A stretch of 64,000 nt of DNA from Halobellus rarus (GCF_024494595.1 NZ_JANHDI010000001.1:553515-617514); one strand, 5' to 3'; positions 8,796 to 17,978 are shown, numbered from the stretch's first letter. Numbers and translations: made by a program. Notes: a model not told the origin generated them from the letters alone.

Positions 8796-10463
8796 CTACT
8801 CCCGACCGCGCCGGTCGCGCATACTCTGTCGCGTGAACTGGGGCTTCGCGCGGATGCCCTTCTTCCGTCGGAACGACCGATACAGCGCCACCAACGCCGG
8901 CAGCGTCAGCACGGCGGCGACGACCGCCGGGACCACGCTCGCCCCCTCGAACGCGTAGAGGATCGCCGTCGAGAGCGCCCCGACGGCGACGAAGAGACCG
9001 TAGACGATCCGACGGGCGAGCCGATCCAGCACGTCGTTTTCGTCTTCGAGTCGGACGTTGATCGAGAGGTTCTCGCTCTCGACGCGGTCGAGCGTCCGGT
9101 TCAGCTTCGGCGGCACCTCGAAGAGCGCTCGGGACGTCTCCTGGACCTGTTTGCCGCCCTTTTGAATCAGCTGTCGGGCTGTCTCCTCGTAGTAGCCCTC
9201 CTCTTGGAGGTAGTCGGTCGCGACGGAGATGAAATCGAAATCGGGGTCGAGGGTCACGCAGACGCCCTCGACGACCGTCGCGACGCGGAGGACCAACGCG
9301 AGGTTCTGCGGCAGTCTGAGCGGGAACTCGTAGATGGTCGATTCCACCTGTTCGATGATCTGCTGGACGCGGTACTGCTCTATGTCCTCCCCGCGGGCGT
9401 CGGCGATAGCGAGTTCCATCACGTCGCCCATCACCTGGCGGTCGGCCTCCGGCGAGAGCGTCCCCATCTCGATGAGCGTGTCCAGGATCGCCTCGATGTT
9501 CTGGTTCGCGACGGCGACGTAGAAGTCGATGATCTTCTCCTGGATGAACGGATCGACCCGCCCCGACATCCCGAAGTCGTAGAAGATGATCTCGCCGGCG
9601 TCGGTGACCGCCAGGTTCCCCGGGTGGGGGTCGGCGTGAAAGACGCCGTCGTCGACGATCATCTGGAGGTAGACGCGCTGGAGCGTCGTCGCCAGCTGCG
9701 TGCGGTCGATCCCCTTCTCGTCGAGGGTCTCGACGTCGTTGATCTTCGTCCCCGGGAGGTACTCCATCGTGAGCACGCGCGGCCCCGATCGCGCATCGAC
9801 GGGGCGCGGGATCCGGATCTCCGGGCTGTCGACGAAGTTCGTCTTGATCTCTTCGAGGATGCGCTTCTCCCGGCTGTAGTCCATCTCCTGGCGGATCGTC
9901 TTCGCGAACTCGTCGGCGAGGTTCTCCAGGGAGAACGCCCGCCCCTGCCCGATGAAGCGTCGGATGAGCGGCAGCGACCACCGCACCACCCGAAGGTCGG
10001 CCTCGACGAGGTCCTCGATCCCCGGTCGGCGGACCTTCACTGCGACCGGCTCACCGTCGTACCGCGCGGTGTACACCTGCCCCAGGCTCGCGCCGCTGAT
10101 CGGCTCGCGGTCGAAGTCCTCGAAGGCGTCGTCGACGGGGCCGAGTTCGTCTTCGAGGACCCGTCTCGACTCCTCCCAGGGGGCCGGCGGGACGTCGTCC
10201 TGGAGACTCGACAGCACGTCGATGTACTCCGCCGGAAGGATGTCCGGCCGCGTCGACAGCAGTTGTCCGAGCTTGATGAACGTCGGCCCAAGCGTCAGCA
10301 GCGAGTCCAGCAGGATCTCTGCCCGTTCGATGCGTGTCTCGGCGTCGACGCGTCGAGTCCCGCCGAAGAGGACGTACTTGCGGCGGTCGCGCGTGTACGC
10401 GACGATCAGCGGGAGGAACTGTCGGACGACGACGAGGAATCGCCAGTACGCGCGGAGGTTCAC
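8796..10463 (-). CDS. ABC1/UbiB/Coq8 family atypical protein kinase
   Basis: A protein of about 555 residues with the UbiB/ABC1 kinase-like fold. Family motifs are clear: the KxGQ helix in TFIKLGQLLSTRPDILP, the Ala-rich loop SGASLGQVYTA, VAVKVRRPG with the ATP-site lysine, catalytic DGVFHADPHPGN, and YDFGMSG. Two hydrophobic segments near the C-terminus (FVAVGALSTAILYAFEG and the stretch after it) suggest membrane anchoring. Members elsewhere act on quinone biosynthesis or lipids; the role here is inferred. There is no ATG near the conserved N-terminus. GTG at 10463 (VNLRAYWRF) is preferred, GTG at 10475 is possible. It follows hsp20 by about 20 bases and is probably co-transcribed. Confidence 0.88.
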   Translation of the reverse strand: MNLRAYWRFLVVVRQFLPLIVAYTRDRRKYVLFGGTRRVDAETRIERAEILLDSLLTLGPTFIKLGQLLSTRPDILPAEYIDVLSSLQDDVPPAPWEESRRVLEDELGPVDDAFEDFDREPISGASLGQVYTARYDGEPVAVKVRRPGIEDLVEADLRVVRWSLPLIRRFIGQGRAFSLENLADEFAKTIRQEMDYSREKRILEEIKTNFVDSPEIRIPRPVDARSGPRVLTMEYLPGTKINDVETLDEKGIDRTQLATTLQRVYLQMIVDDGVFHADPHPGNLAVTDAGEIIFYDFGMSGRVDPFIQEKIIDFYVAVANQNIEAILDTLIEMGTLSPEADRQVMGDVMELAIADARGEDIEQYRVQQIIEQVESTIYEFPLRLPQNLALVLRVATVVEGVCVTLDPDFDFISVATDYLQEEGYYEETARQLIQKGGKQVQETSRALFEVPPKLNRTLDRVESENLSINVRLEDENDVLDRLARRIVYGLFVAVGALSTAILYAFEGASVVPAVVAAVLTLPALVALYRSFRRKKGIRAKPQFTRQSMRDRRGRE

Positions 10464-10482
10464 CAGCGTGACCACCCGGCGG

Positions 10483-10851
10483 TTACGCGTCGTCTCCGGC
10501 CGACGTGATCGGAATCGTCTCGCCCGCTTCGGCGCTCCGCTTGGGAAGCGTGACGGTGAAGACGCCGCGTTCGACCTCCGCGGCGGCACCCGCACCCGTC
10601 GCATCCGGCGGTAGCGGCAGTTCGGCGTCGATGAACAGCGACCGGCCTTCCTCGACGTACGCGAACGACGCCGGCACGTCCTTCTCGCGTCGCGCTTCGA
10701 CGACGAGTCGGCCGCGATCGACGCGCATCTCCGCGGTCTCGGCCGTCACTCCGGGGAGATCGAGCACGATCCGGTAGGCGTCCTCGGACTCCAACAGGTC
10801 GGCGAACACCGACTCCGGGAGTTCCCGAAGCGCGTCCCGCAGTGTTGTCAT
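10483..10851 (-). CDS. Hsp20/alpha-crystallin family small heat-shock protein
   Basis: A 122-residue protein starting MTTLRDALRELPE. The alpha-crystallin core is visible: YRIVLDLPGVTAETAEMRV, LVVEARRE, then VERGVFTVTLPKR, although the family's usual G-V-L-T motif is G-V-F-T here. The start at 10851 is preferred over a frame reaching 10914 because a TATA-like CTTTTTCG lies about 25 bases upstream (10874-10882). The intergenic region before it holds four imperfect 21-base tandem repeats. The next gene downstream is the UbiB kinase. Confidence 0.85.
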   Translation of the reverse strand: MTTLRDALRELPESVFADLLESEDAYRIVLDLPGVTAETAEMRVDRGRLVVEARREKDVPASFAYVEEGRSLFIDAELPLPPDATGAGAAAEVERGVFTVTLPKRSAEAGETIPITSAGDDA

Positions 10852-10948
10852 ACCCACCGATAGGGACGGCGGGTCGAAAAAGCCCGCGGTTGGTTTCCGG
10901 GACGTCGGCCACAAGAGCTACAAGTGCCGATTTCTGTCGGTCCCGCCG

Positions 10949-11031
10949 AACGGCACTCCACCGTCTTCGAACGCCCTCGACCATCTCCGGACGCCTCTCG
11001 ACAGCTTCCGAACGCCCCTCGTCCATTTCCG
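10949..11031. repeat. Imperfect 21-base tandem repeats between hsp20 and moeA1
   Basis: Four units of 20-21 bases run head to tail at 10949-10969, 10970-10989, 10990-11010 and 11011-11031, sharing a core like ACGCCCCTCG(T/A)CCA(T)TTCCG. They lie in the 264-base gap between the divergent hsp20 and moeA1 genes, upstream of both TATA elements. The period is close to two helical turns, so stacked protein binding is possible. No coding role is evident. Confidence 0.6.
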
Positions 11032-11115
11032 AGCGCCGTCGGATGCGACGAACCCTCCCGCGAGTCGACGGCGCGTGCCGCGGCTCTTTTTGTACTCGCG
11101 ACCGCAACGTCACGT

Positions 11116-12432
11116 ATGGATTCTGCGGATACCGACGACACACCTCCGGAGCGTCAGTCGGCCGGGTTCAAGGATCGGACCCGGATCGACGACGCCCGCC
11201 GCACGCTGCTCGACGCGGCGACGCCGCACGACCGAACCGAACGGCTCTCGCTCGTCCCCGCGGACGGCCGCGCGCTCGCCGAACCGATCGCCTCCGCCCG
11301 CGCGGTCCCCGATTACGAGCGCTCTGCGATGGACGGCTGGGCGGTCCGCGCCCGCGACACGTTCGGCGCGTCGGATCGCTCGCCGGGCGTCCTCCGCGTC
11401 GCGGACGGCGAGGCCCGATCGGTCCCCGAGACGGCCGTCGGTCCCGAGACCGCCGTCCGGGTCCACACCGGCAGCGAACTCCCCGAGGGTGCCGACGCCG
11501 TCGTGATGATCGAACACGCCGAGCGCGTCGGCGACGACCTCGAAGTGTTCGACGCCGTCACCGAGGGCGAGAACGTCGCGCCCGTCGGCGAGGACGTCGC
11601 CGAGGGACAGGGGCTGTTCGACCCGGGACACCGCCTGCGTCCCTCCGATCTCGGCCTCCTGAAGTCCGTCGGCGTCGACCGCGTGAGCGTCTACGAGCGG
11701 CCGACCGTCGGCGTGATTCCGACGGGCGAGGAGCTGGTCCAGGAGGACCCCGAACCCGGCGAGGTGATCGAGACCAACGGGCTCACCGTCTCCCGACTCG
11801 TCGAGCGCTGGGGCGGGCGCCCCACCTACCGCAACGTCGTCACCGACGACGAGGCGGCGCTGCGGGCGGCGATCCAGCGCGACCTGACGAAGGACGTCGT
11901 CGTGACGACCGGCGGCTCCTCGGTCGGGGCGCGGGATCTCCTTCCGGAAGTCGTCGACGACCTCGGCGAGGTGCTCGTCCACGGCGTCGCGCTCAAGCCG
12001 GGACACCCCGTCGCCCTCGGGCTCGTCGAGGACACGCCCGTGGTGATGCTCCCCGGCTATCCCGTCGCCGCCATCGTCAACGCCGTGCAGTTCCTCCGGC
12101 CGCTGGTGAAGCACATCGGACACTTCCCGAACGGTCCACAGCCGACCACCGAGGCGCGACTCGCGCGGAAGATCCCGAGCGAACCCGGCGTGCGGACGTT
12201 CGTGCGGGTTCGGCTGGAGGACGCCGAGAACTCGGACACCGAACCGACCCCGACAGCGGCTGACACCGACGACGGCCCCGCCCTCCCCGAGGCGACGCCG
12301 ACCCGCGCGTCCGGGTCGGGTATCCTCTCCTCGGTCGCGCTGGCCGACGGCTGGGTCGCCGTCCCCGAGGGCCGCGAGGGATACGACGCGGGCGAGACCG
12401 TCACCGTCGAGCACTGGGAGTGGTCGGCGTGA
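11116..12432 (+). CDS. moeA1: Molybdopterin molybdenumtransferase MoeA (paralogue 1)
   Basis: A 438-residue MoeA, which inserts molybdate or tungstate into adenylylated molybdopterin. Motifs: YERSAMDGWAVRA near residue 71, the MPT-binding domain with IPTGEEL, TTGGSSVGARD and LPGYPVAA. Domain IV carries a Thr/Asp/Ala-rich insertion (about residues 378-410) that is probably disordered. Start at 11116 follows a TATA-like CTCTTTTTGT about 25-33 bases upstream; a longer open frame upstream is not supported. The stop TGA (12430-12432) overlaps a GTG start of the second moeA gene, so translation is probably coupled. Confidence 0.93.
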   Translation: MDSADTDDTPPERQSAGFKDRTRIDDARRTLLDAATPHDRTERLSLVPADGRALAEPIASARAVPDYERSAMDGWAVRARDTFGASDRSPGVLRVADGEARSVPETAVGPETAVRVHTGSELPEGADAVVMIEHAERVGDDLEVFDAVTEGENVAPVGEDVAEGQGLFDPGHRLRPSDLGLLKSVGVDRVSVYERPTVGVIPTGEELVQEDPEPGEVIETNGLTVSRLVERWGGRPTYRNVVTDDEAALRAAIQRDLTKDVVVTTGGSSVGARDLLPEVVDDLGEVLVHGVALKPGHPVALGLVEDTPVVMLPGYPVAAIVNAVQFLRPLVKHIGHFPNGPQPTTEARLARKIPSEPGVRTFVRVRLEDAENSDTEPTPTAADTDDGPALPEATPTRASGSGILSSVALADGWVAVPEGREGYDAGETVTVEHWEWSA

Positions 12433-14324
12433 CCGACCGCAAGCAGTTCCACGACCTCGCCGACCCCGACGTGGCTCACGAAGCGATCGAGGGACTGGAC
12501 CTCACCCCCGACCCGGAAACGGTCCCGTTGTCGGAGGCACGCGGCCGCGTGCTCGCCGAGCGGATCGACGCCGACCTCGACGTCCCGGGATTCGACCGCG
12601 CGAGTATGGACGGCTACGCCGTCCGCGGCCGCGACACGTTCGGTGCCGACGAGGCCGACCCGGCCGAACTCGAACTCGTCGGTTCCGTCCACGCCGGGGC
12701 GGAACCCGACGTCGAAGTCGGTGAGGGCGAGGCAGCCGAGATCTCGACCGGCGCGGTGATGCCCGACGGCGCGGACGCGGTCGTGATGGTCGAGCGCACC
12801 GAGGAGGTGGGGGCATCGGCCGTCGCGGTCCGCACGGCCGTCGCCCCCGGCGACAACGTGATGCTCGCCGGCACCGACGTCGCCGCCGGCGCTCGCGCGC
12901 TCGGCCCCGGAACGCGGCTCACGCCCCGCGAGATCGGCCTCCTCTCGGCGCTCGGGATCGACGAGGTCCCCGTCCGCGGCCGGCCGACGGTCGGCATCGT
13001 CTCGACGGGCGACGAACTCGTCCGGCCGGGCGAAACGCTCCACAGCGAGCGCGGCGAGATCTACGACGTCAACAGCTACACCATCGCCGCGGGCGTCGAG
13101 GAGGCCGGCGGCGAGGCGGAACTGTACCCCCACGCGGGCGACGACTACGAGCAGATGGAACGGCTGCTCGTCGAGGCCGCCGCGGAGTGCGACCTCGTCC
13201 TCTCCTCGGGGTCGACCTCGGCCTCCGCGGTCGACGTCATCTACCGGGTGATCGAGGAGCGCGGCGACCTGCTCTTGCACGGCGTCGCCGTCAAGCCCGG
13301 CAAGCCGATGCTCGTCGGCGAACTCGAGGACAGCGCGTACGTCGGCCTCCCAGGCTACCCCGTCTCCGCGCTCACTATCTTCCGGACGTTCGTCGCGCCG
13401 ACGATCCGCGACGCCGCGGGGCTCCCCGAACCGCAGACCGCGACCGTTCGGGGGAAGATGGCCCTCCGCGAGCGCTACGGCGAGGGCCGACTCCGCCTGA
13501 TGCCCGTCGGCCTCGTCACCGACGAGAGCGGCGAGACGCTCGTCTACCCCGTCGACAAGGGGTCCGGCGCGACGACCTCGCTCGTCGAGGCCGACGGCGT
13601 CGTCGCGGTCGACCCCGACACGGAGTACCTCGGCGAGGGCGAAGCCGTCGACGTGCAACTCTTCTCGCCGGACGTGCGCGCGCCGACCCTGCTGGTCGCC
13701 GGGGAGGACGACCCCGCGCTCTCGCGGTTGCTCGACCGGCTGGACAACCCGCGCTTCCTCCCGGTCGGGAGCCGCGAGGGCCTCCGTCGACTCGGCGGCG
13801 GCGTGCCGGACGCGGCCGTCGTCGCCGGTCCGGTCGACCGCGACGTCGACACCGTCGACCTCGGCGGCTGGACCCGCGAGTGGGGCCTCGTCGTCCCCAG
13901 CGGCAATCCCGGGGAGATCGCCGGACTCGCGGACCTCGCCGACCGCGATCTCGCCTTCGTCAACCGCGGCCGCGACGCCGGCGTCCGCGCGAGCCTCGAC
14001 GCCGCGGTCGACGAGTTGGCCGCCGAGCGCGACGTCCCCCGGGCGGACCTCACGGCGTCGATCCGCGGGTACGAGATCGGCTCGAAGGGGTTCGAGAGCC
14101 CCGCCCGGGTCGTCGCTCGGGGAGACGCCGACGCGGGCCTCGGCCTCCGTGCGACCGCGGAGAAACTCGGCCTCGGATTCGTCCCGCTCGGGACGGAATC
14201 GGTCAGGATCCGCGCGAACCCGGACCGAACGGAGAAACCGGGCGTCGCGGAACTGTCCGCGGAGCTCGAAGACGCGAGCGAGGACGGACTGCTCGCGTCG
14301 CTCGCGGGCTACAAAAGCGAGTAA
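12429..14324 (+). CDS. moeA2: MoeA paralogue 2 fused to periplasmic-binding-like (PBP/LysR-substrate) domain
   Basis: A protein of about 631 residues. The first 400 residues are a full MoeA: DRASMDGYAVRGRDTFG, SSGSTSASAVD and LPGYPVSALTIF. The remaining 220 residues resemble the PBP-like domain found next to molybdate regulators, with the stretch GLVVPSGNPGEIAGLADLAD typical of that family. The domain may bind molybdate or tungstate; that is inference. The start is taken as GTG 12429, which overlaps the moeA1 stop as GTGA; GTG at 12420 in the same frame is an alternative. A tungsten enzyme (AOR, 22.3-24.3 kb) lies nearby and may be a client. Confidence 0.9.
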   Translation: MTDRKQFHDLADPDVAHEAIEGLDLTPDPETVPLSEARGRVLAERIDADLDVPGFDRASMDGYAVRGRDTFGADEADPAELELVGSVHAGAEPDVEVGEGEAAEISTGAVMPDGADAVVMVERTEEVGASAVAVRTAVAPGDNVMLAGTDVAAGARALGPGTRLTPREIGLLSALGIDEVPVRGRPTVGIVSTGDELVRPGETLHSERGEIYDVNSYTIAAGVEEAGGEAELYPHAGDDYEQMERLLVEAAAECDLVLSSGSTSASAVDVIYRVIEERGDLLLHGVAVKPGKPMLVGELEDSAYVGLPGYPVSALTIFRTFVAPTIRDAAGLPEPQTATVRGKMALRERYGEGRLRLMPVGLVTDESGETLVYPVDKGSGATTSLVEADGVVAVDPDTEYLGEGEAVDVQLFSPDVRAPTLLVAGEDDPALSRLLDRLDNPRFLPVGSREGLRRLGGGVPDAAVVAGPVDRDVDTVDLGGWTREWGLVVPSGNPGEIAGLADLADRDLAFVNRGRDAGVRASLDAAVDELAAERDVPRADLTASIRGYEIGSKGFESPARVVARGDADAGLGLRATAEKLGLGFVPLGTESVRIRANPDRTEKPGVAELSAELEDASEDGLLASLAGYKSE

Positions 14325-14352
14325 TCGGGACGTCTCGGATTTTCGGAGTCGA

Positions 14353-15057
14353 CTATTCGACGGTTCCGCCGTCGGCGGCGACGTCCAACCCCACTCCGCC
14401 CAGCGACAGCTCGTCGAACGAGGAGACGCGGTGGTCCGCGAGGACGCAGCGGCCCCGGTGCTCCGGCGAGTGTCGCTCGACGTGGATGCCGTCGAGTCCG
14501 GCGTTCCAGGCCGCGCCGACGTCGCTCGCGCCGTCGCCGGCGAGGACGCCGCGGCCGGGTCGAGACGGGTCGCGACCGAGCCGTTCGATCGCCTGCCGGA
14601 CCGGCCCGGGGTCGGGCTTCCACCCGGTCTCGGCGGTGCAGGAGACGAACGCGTCGAACCAGTCGCCGACGTCGAGGTGCTCGACGACGGGTTCGGCGAG
14701 GAACTCCTGACAGTGCGTCACGACGCCGACCGGCACGTCGGCGGCGAGTTCGGAGACGAGGTCGGCCGCGTCGTCGTGGAGGTACGTCGCCTCCGCGCGC
14801 GCCTGCGGGTCTTCGACCGCGTGAAACGCCGGCCAGAAGGTGTCGGGGTCGATGCCCCACTCGCGGAGCTGCGGGTCGCGCGCGCCGCCGAGGCCGTGCC
14901 AGAGGACCTCCGCCTCGCGGTCGGTGAACTCCCGACCCACTCTGTCGCCGACGCGGTCGAACACCTCGCGGGTGTAGGACCATTCGGCGTCGACGAGCGT
15001 GCCGTCGAGGTCGAACAGCCAGAAGTCGTAGGTGGCGTGGCCCGGATCGGTGTTCAT
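14353..15057 (-). CDS. HAD-superfamily phosphatase
   Basis: A 234-residue HAD hydrolase, probably a small-molecule phosphatase. Motif I is FDLDGTLVD near residue 14, motif II is VGVVTHCQ, motif III holds GWKPDPGP, and motif IV is LAGDGASDVGAAWNAG. A helical cap lies between motifs I and II. Close in type to phosphoglycolate phosphatase-like proteins, but the substrate cannot be read from sequence. Start ATG at 15057. It is convergent with moeA2, whose stop is 28 bases away. Confidence 0.82.
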   Translation of the reverse strand: MNTDPGHATYDFWLFDLDGTLVDAEWSYTREVFDRVGDRVGREFTDREAEVLWHGLGGARDPQLREWGIDPDTFWPAFHAVEDPQARAEATYLHDDAADLVSELAADVPVGVVTHCQEFLAEPVVEHLDVGDWFDAFVSCTAETGWKPDPGPVRQAIERLGRDPSRPGRGVLAGDGASDVGAAWNAGLDGIHVERHSPEHRGRCVLADHRVSSFDELSLGGVGLDVAADGGTVE

Positions 15058-15106
15058 CGGACGAGCGCTACGCCGCGCCCCCGTAAGTGTATTTCGGCGA
15101 CCGCTC

Positions 15107-15478
15107 TCAGTCGTCGACGACCCGGATGCTGGACCCGAGGTGTCTGTGGAGGACGTCGCGCGCACTGTCGCCGTCGAACGGCTCCGGGTTCGACTCGATC
15201 GCGTCTTCGAGCGCCTCGCGGTACGCGGAGTCGAGGCGCAGTTCGCTGAACGACACGTCCGCGACGGGCACCGACAGCCACGACTCGGCGAGTTCGCGCG
15301 CGTGGCGCTCGTCGCCGACCTCCCCGCGCCAGAGCGCGTCGCGGAAGAACAGCCACTCGCCTTCACCCGGCGGATCGGCGGCGACCTCGACCGTCGCCTC
15401 GACTGTCTCCGGGGAGATGTCTACGCCCGCGGCCGTCTCGAACCGCACTGTCACCCGGAACACGTAGGCGGCGTCCAC
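15107..15478 (-). CDS. lwrS: LWR-salt protein family
   Basis: A 123-residue acidic protein restricted, as far as I know, to haloarchaea. It contains the signature region FFRDALWRGEVGDERHARE, from which the family name LWR-salt comes. Secondary structure looks mixed, with no membrane segments. The function is not known. It starts nine bases from the stop of the downstream-reading pterin dehydratase gene and ends about 50 bases before the HAD phosphatase start, all leftward, so the three may be one unit. Confidence 0.7.
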   Translation of the reverse strand: MDAAYVFRVTVRFETAAGVDISPETVEATVEVAADPPGEGEWLFFRDALWRGEVGDERHARELAESWLSVPVADVSFSELRLDSAYREALEDAIESNPEPFDGDSARDVLHRHLGSSIRVVDD

Positions 15479-15487
15479 GGTCTCCGC

Positions 15488-15763
15488 TCAGTACTCCGAG
15501 TCGAAGAGGTTCGCCAGCCGGATGTCCTTCTCGGTGATTCCACCCTCCTCGTGGCTGGTGAGTCGGACCTCCACCTCCTCGTAGCCGATTCGAATCTCGG
15601 GGTGGTGGAACTCCTCCTCTGCGACCTCTCCGACCTGCGTGACGAACGAGATGCCCGCCAGGTAGTCGTCGAACTCGTACGTTCGTGTGATCTCCTCGCC
15701 GTCGCGCTCCCACTCGTCGGGAAGCTGCGTTCGGACCTCGTCGTCTGAGAGTAGCTCCGCCAT
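15488..15763 (-). CDS. phhB: Pterin-4a-carbinolamine dehydratase
   Basis: A 91-residue PCD/DCoH-family enzyme that dehydrates 4a-hydroxytetrahydropterin and may also act in pterin or molybdopterin metabolism. The core EEFHHPEIRIGYEEVEVRL carries the paired histidines and the proline of the active site, although the usual tryptophan after HHP is replaced. The start at 15763 (MAELLSDDEV) is chosen over an upstream ATG at 15790 because it matches the family's N-terminus. A G9 run (15831-15839) and short palindromes lie upstream, between it and hemA. Confidence 0.88.
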   Translation of the reverse strand: MAELLSDDEVRTQLPDEWERDGEEITRTYEFDDYLAGISFVTQVGEVAEEEFHHPEIRIGYEEVEVRLTSHEEGGITEKDIRLANLFDSEY

Positions 15764-15848
15764 ACCGACTACGTCTCTCGCCGGGCGCATAACGTTTCTC
15801 CCGGGACGTCCCTCTCGGGACTGTCGAGAAGGGGGGGGGCAGAACCGA

Positions 15849-17261
15849 TCAGTCGTCGGAGGCGCTCTCGAGGACGTACTGCGGTACTTCCTCGTCGCTC
15901 GACCGCTTCGTCTCGCAGTCGCCGGCGGCGTCAGCCGTCGAAGCGCCTGGCTTCCCGCCGCCTCCGTCCTCTCGCGCGCTTCGCTCCCGTCGGGAGTTCG
16001 ACGCGACCGACGTCCGCGACTCGCCGAACTCCGGATCGAAGAGCGCCATCGCCGTCTGAATCGTCGACCAGTCGTCCTCGGTGGCGGCGTCGCGGAGGCT
16101 CTTCGTCGGCGCGGCGAGCAACTGGCCGACGAGCGCGTCCGCCATCGATTCGACGGTCTCGCGCTGCTCGTCGGTCAACTCGCCCTGCGCCTCCAGTCGC
16201 GAGATCGCGGTGTCGACCTCGCGGGACTTCACCTGCTCGGCCGCCTCGTACATCGTGCTGATCGCCTCGTCGGCCTGGCGGCGCTTGTAGGTGTCGAGCA
16301 GCCGATCGAACTCCGCGTCGATCATCGCCTCGACCTCCTCGGCGGCGGCCTTTCGAGCGGCTTTCGTCTCCTCGGTGACCGACTCCAGGGCGTCGATGTC
16401 GTGGACGACGACGGCGTCGACCTCCGCGGCGTCGGGGTGGACGTCGCGCGGCTGTGCGAGGTCGATCACGAGCGTCTCGCCCGCCTCGTCGACGTCCTCG
16501 GGATCGAGGAGGTACTCCGGGTGGCTCGTCGCGGTGACGACGACGTCGGCGTCGCCGAGCGCGTTCGCGACCGCGTCGAGCGACACCGCTCGGGCGGGCG
16601 TTTCGACGGTCTCGGCGACGTGTTCGGCGTGCGGCACAGTTCGGTTGGCGACGGTCAGCTCGGCGACGCCGGCGTCCGAAAGGGCGTTGGCCGCGAGCTT
16701 GCCCATCTCGCCGGCACCGACGACGAGCGCCGTCGCCCCGTCGAGATCGATCTCCGTCTCGGCGAGTCGCGCGGCCGCGGAGCCGATCGAGACCGCTCCC
16801 TCGTTGATCCCCGTCTCGGTCCGGGCCCGCTCGCCCACGTGGACCGCCTTCGTGAGCCCGATCTCCAGCGTCGGTCCGAGCGCGCCCGCGTTGCGGGCGA
16901 TCTCGATCGCGTGCTTGAACTGCCCGAGGATCTGGTCCTCGCCGAGGACGAGCGATTCGAGCCCCGCGGCGACGCGGATCAGGTGTCGGAGGCTCTCCTC
17001 GTGTCCCGTCTCGACGACGGCGTCTTCGGGAGCGTCTCCGTGGACCGCTTCGAGCGCTCGTCGCCCCCGCTCGGTGGATTCGGCGACGACGTACGCTTCC
17101 GCCCGGTTGCACGTCTGAATAGCGAACGCTTCGCTGACGCCCTCGGCGTCGAGGAGCGTCTCGACGACCGCCCGGACGTCTTCGCCCGCCGCGTCTTCGA
17201 TCTCGTCGACGCCGGCGCGGTCGTGCGACACACGGGACCCACAGATCACTCCCACGTCCAT
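15849..17261 (-). CDS. hemA: Glutamyl-tRNA reductase
   Basis: The first enzyme of tetrapyrrole synthesis in the C5 pathway, reducing glutamyl-tRNA to glutamate-1-semialdehyde. The 470-residue protein has the catalytic cysteine C51 in IQTCNRAEAYVV, the tRNA-binding stretch SLVLGEDQILGQFKHA, and a nucleotide-binding segment ALVVGAGEMGKLA. A C-terminal helical dimerisation domain is followed by a Ser/Gly/Asp-rich tail of about 50 residues. The start overlaps the end of the precorrin-2 dehydrogenase gene by 16 bases, indicating one operon for sirohaem-derived haem. Confidence 0.95.
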   Translation of the reverse strand: MDVGVICGSRVSHDRAGVDEIEDAAGEDVRAVVETLLDAEGVSEAFAIQTCNRAEAYVVAESTERGRRALEAVHGDAPEDAVVETGHEESLRHLIRVAAGLESLVLGEDQILGQFKHAIEIARNAGALGPTLEIGLTKAVHVGERARTETGINEGAVSIGSAAARLAETEIDLDGATALVVGAGEMGKLAANALSDAGVAELTVANRTVPHAEHVAETVETPARAVSLDAVANALGDADVVVTATSHPEYLLDPEDVDEAGETLVIDLAQPRDVHPDAAEVDAVVVHDIDALESVTEETKAARKAAAEEVEAMIDAEFDRLLDTYKRRQADEAISTMYEAAEQVKSREVDTAISRLEAQGELTDEQRETVESMADALVGQLLAAPTKSLRDAATEDDWSTIQTAMALFDPEFGESRTSVASNSRRERSAREDGGGGKPGASTADAAGDCETKRSSDEEVPQYVLESASDD

Positions 17262-17950
17262 CGGTCACCCCCTGTCGTGTTCCGTATCACGCGTGTCGCC
17301 TCTCGACGGGGATTGGACGCCCCCGTACGTAAAGCCTTCCAAACCAGCGGGTCGCGAACCACCGCCCGGATCGCATCACGACGCGCGGACGGATCGAGGT
17401 TCGAGGCCCGCAGTTCGGCCCGTAACTCGCCGGTCAGTTCCGCCATCGCCTCGGCCCCCTCGACCTCCGATTCGATCCGCTCGCGCAGGTACTTCGCGAG
17501 CGCCGGGCTCCGCCCGTCCGTCGAGATCGCGACCCGGACGTCTCCGTCCGCGACCGTCGCGGGCACGACGGCGTCGCGAACCCGAGCCGACGCCGTGTCG
17601 TCCGATTCGACCGAACTGCTGTCGGCCCGGTTGACGAGCAGGTCTCGCTCGCGCGCCGCGGCCGCGACGGCGTCGTTCACCGCGTCGTCGTCGGTCGCGG
17701 CCACGACCAGCGCCGGATCGCTCCGCTCGATCCACGCGCCGACGTCGTCGGGCGTCGGCCGCGCGCGGACCGGCGCGATCTCGCCGGCCGCGGTCTCGTC
17801 GGTCTCCCAGTCGCTCCCCTCGTCGAACTCGGGGCTGACGACGACGACGCGCGCCTCGACGGCGAACCGGCGGGCCTTCCGCGCGCCGACCGGTCCGCCG
17901 CCGAAGACGAGCACCGTCTGCCCGGTGAAGTCGTGGTACAGCGGGATCAT
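17246..17950 (-). CDS. Precorrin-2 dehydrogenase / sirohydrochlorin ferrochelatase-like (Met8/CysG-N type)
   Basis: A 234-residue NAD-dependent dehydrogenase that oxidises precorrin-2 to sirohydrochlorin. The N-terminus MIPLYHDFTGQTVLVFGGGP is the Rossmann start, VVAATDDDAVNDAV follows, and the substrate segment VAISTDGRSPALAKYLRERIE is typical of the Met8/CysG family. It overlaps hemA by 16 bases and comes 28 bases after the AhbA/AhbB-like gene. Together these supply sirohaem and feed the sirohaem route to haem. Whether it also inserts iron is not decided by sequence. Confidence 0.9.
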   Translation of the reverse strand: MIPLYHDFTGQTVLVFGGGPVGARKARRFAVEARVVVVSPEFDEGSDWETDETAAGEIAPVRARPTPDDVGAWIERSDPALVVAATDDDAVNDAVAAAARERDLLVNRADSSSVESDDTASARVRDAVVPATVADGDVRVAISTDGRSPALAKYLRERIESEVEGAEAMAELTGELRAELRASNLDPSARRDAIRAVVRDPLVWKALRTGASNPRREATRVIRNTTGGDRWTWE

Positions 17951-17978
17951 TTGCGTGGGTCTCGTTCCGCCTCTCCGA

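Noticed and set aside
10460..11143. 227-codon leftward frame across hsp20
   Set aside because: Overlaps the alpha-crystallin domain gene in a different frame; its 7-residue periodicity comes from the 21-base DNA repeats.
15831..15839. G9 run between hemA and the pterin dehydratase gene considered as a phase-variation tract
   Set aside because: It lies outside both coding regions and away from the promoter core, so length changes would not switch a frame; it may just be chance or a sequencing-sensitive site.
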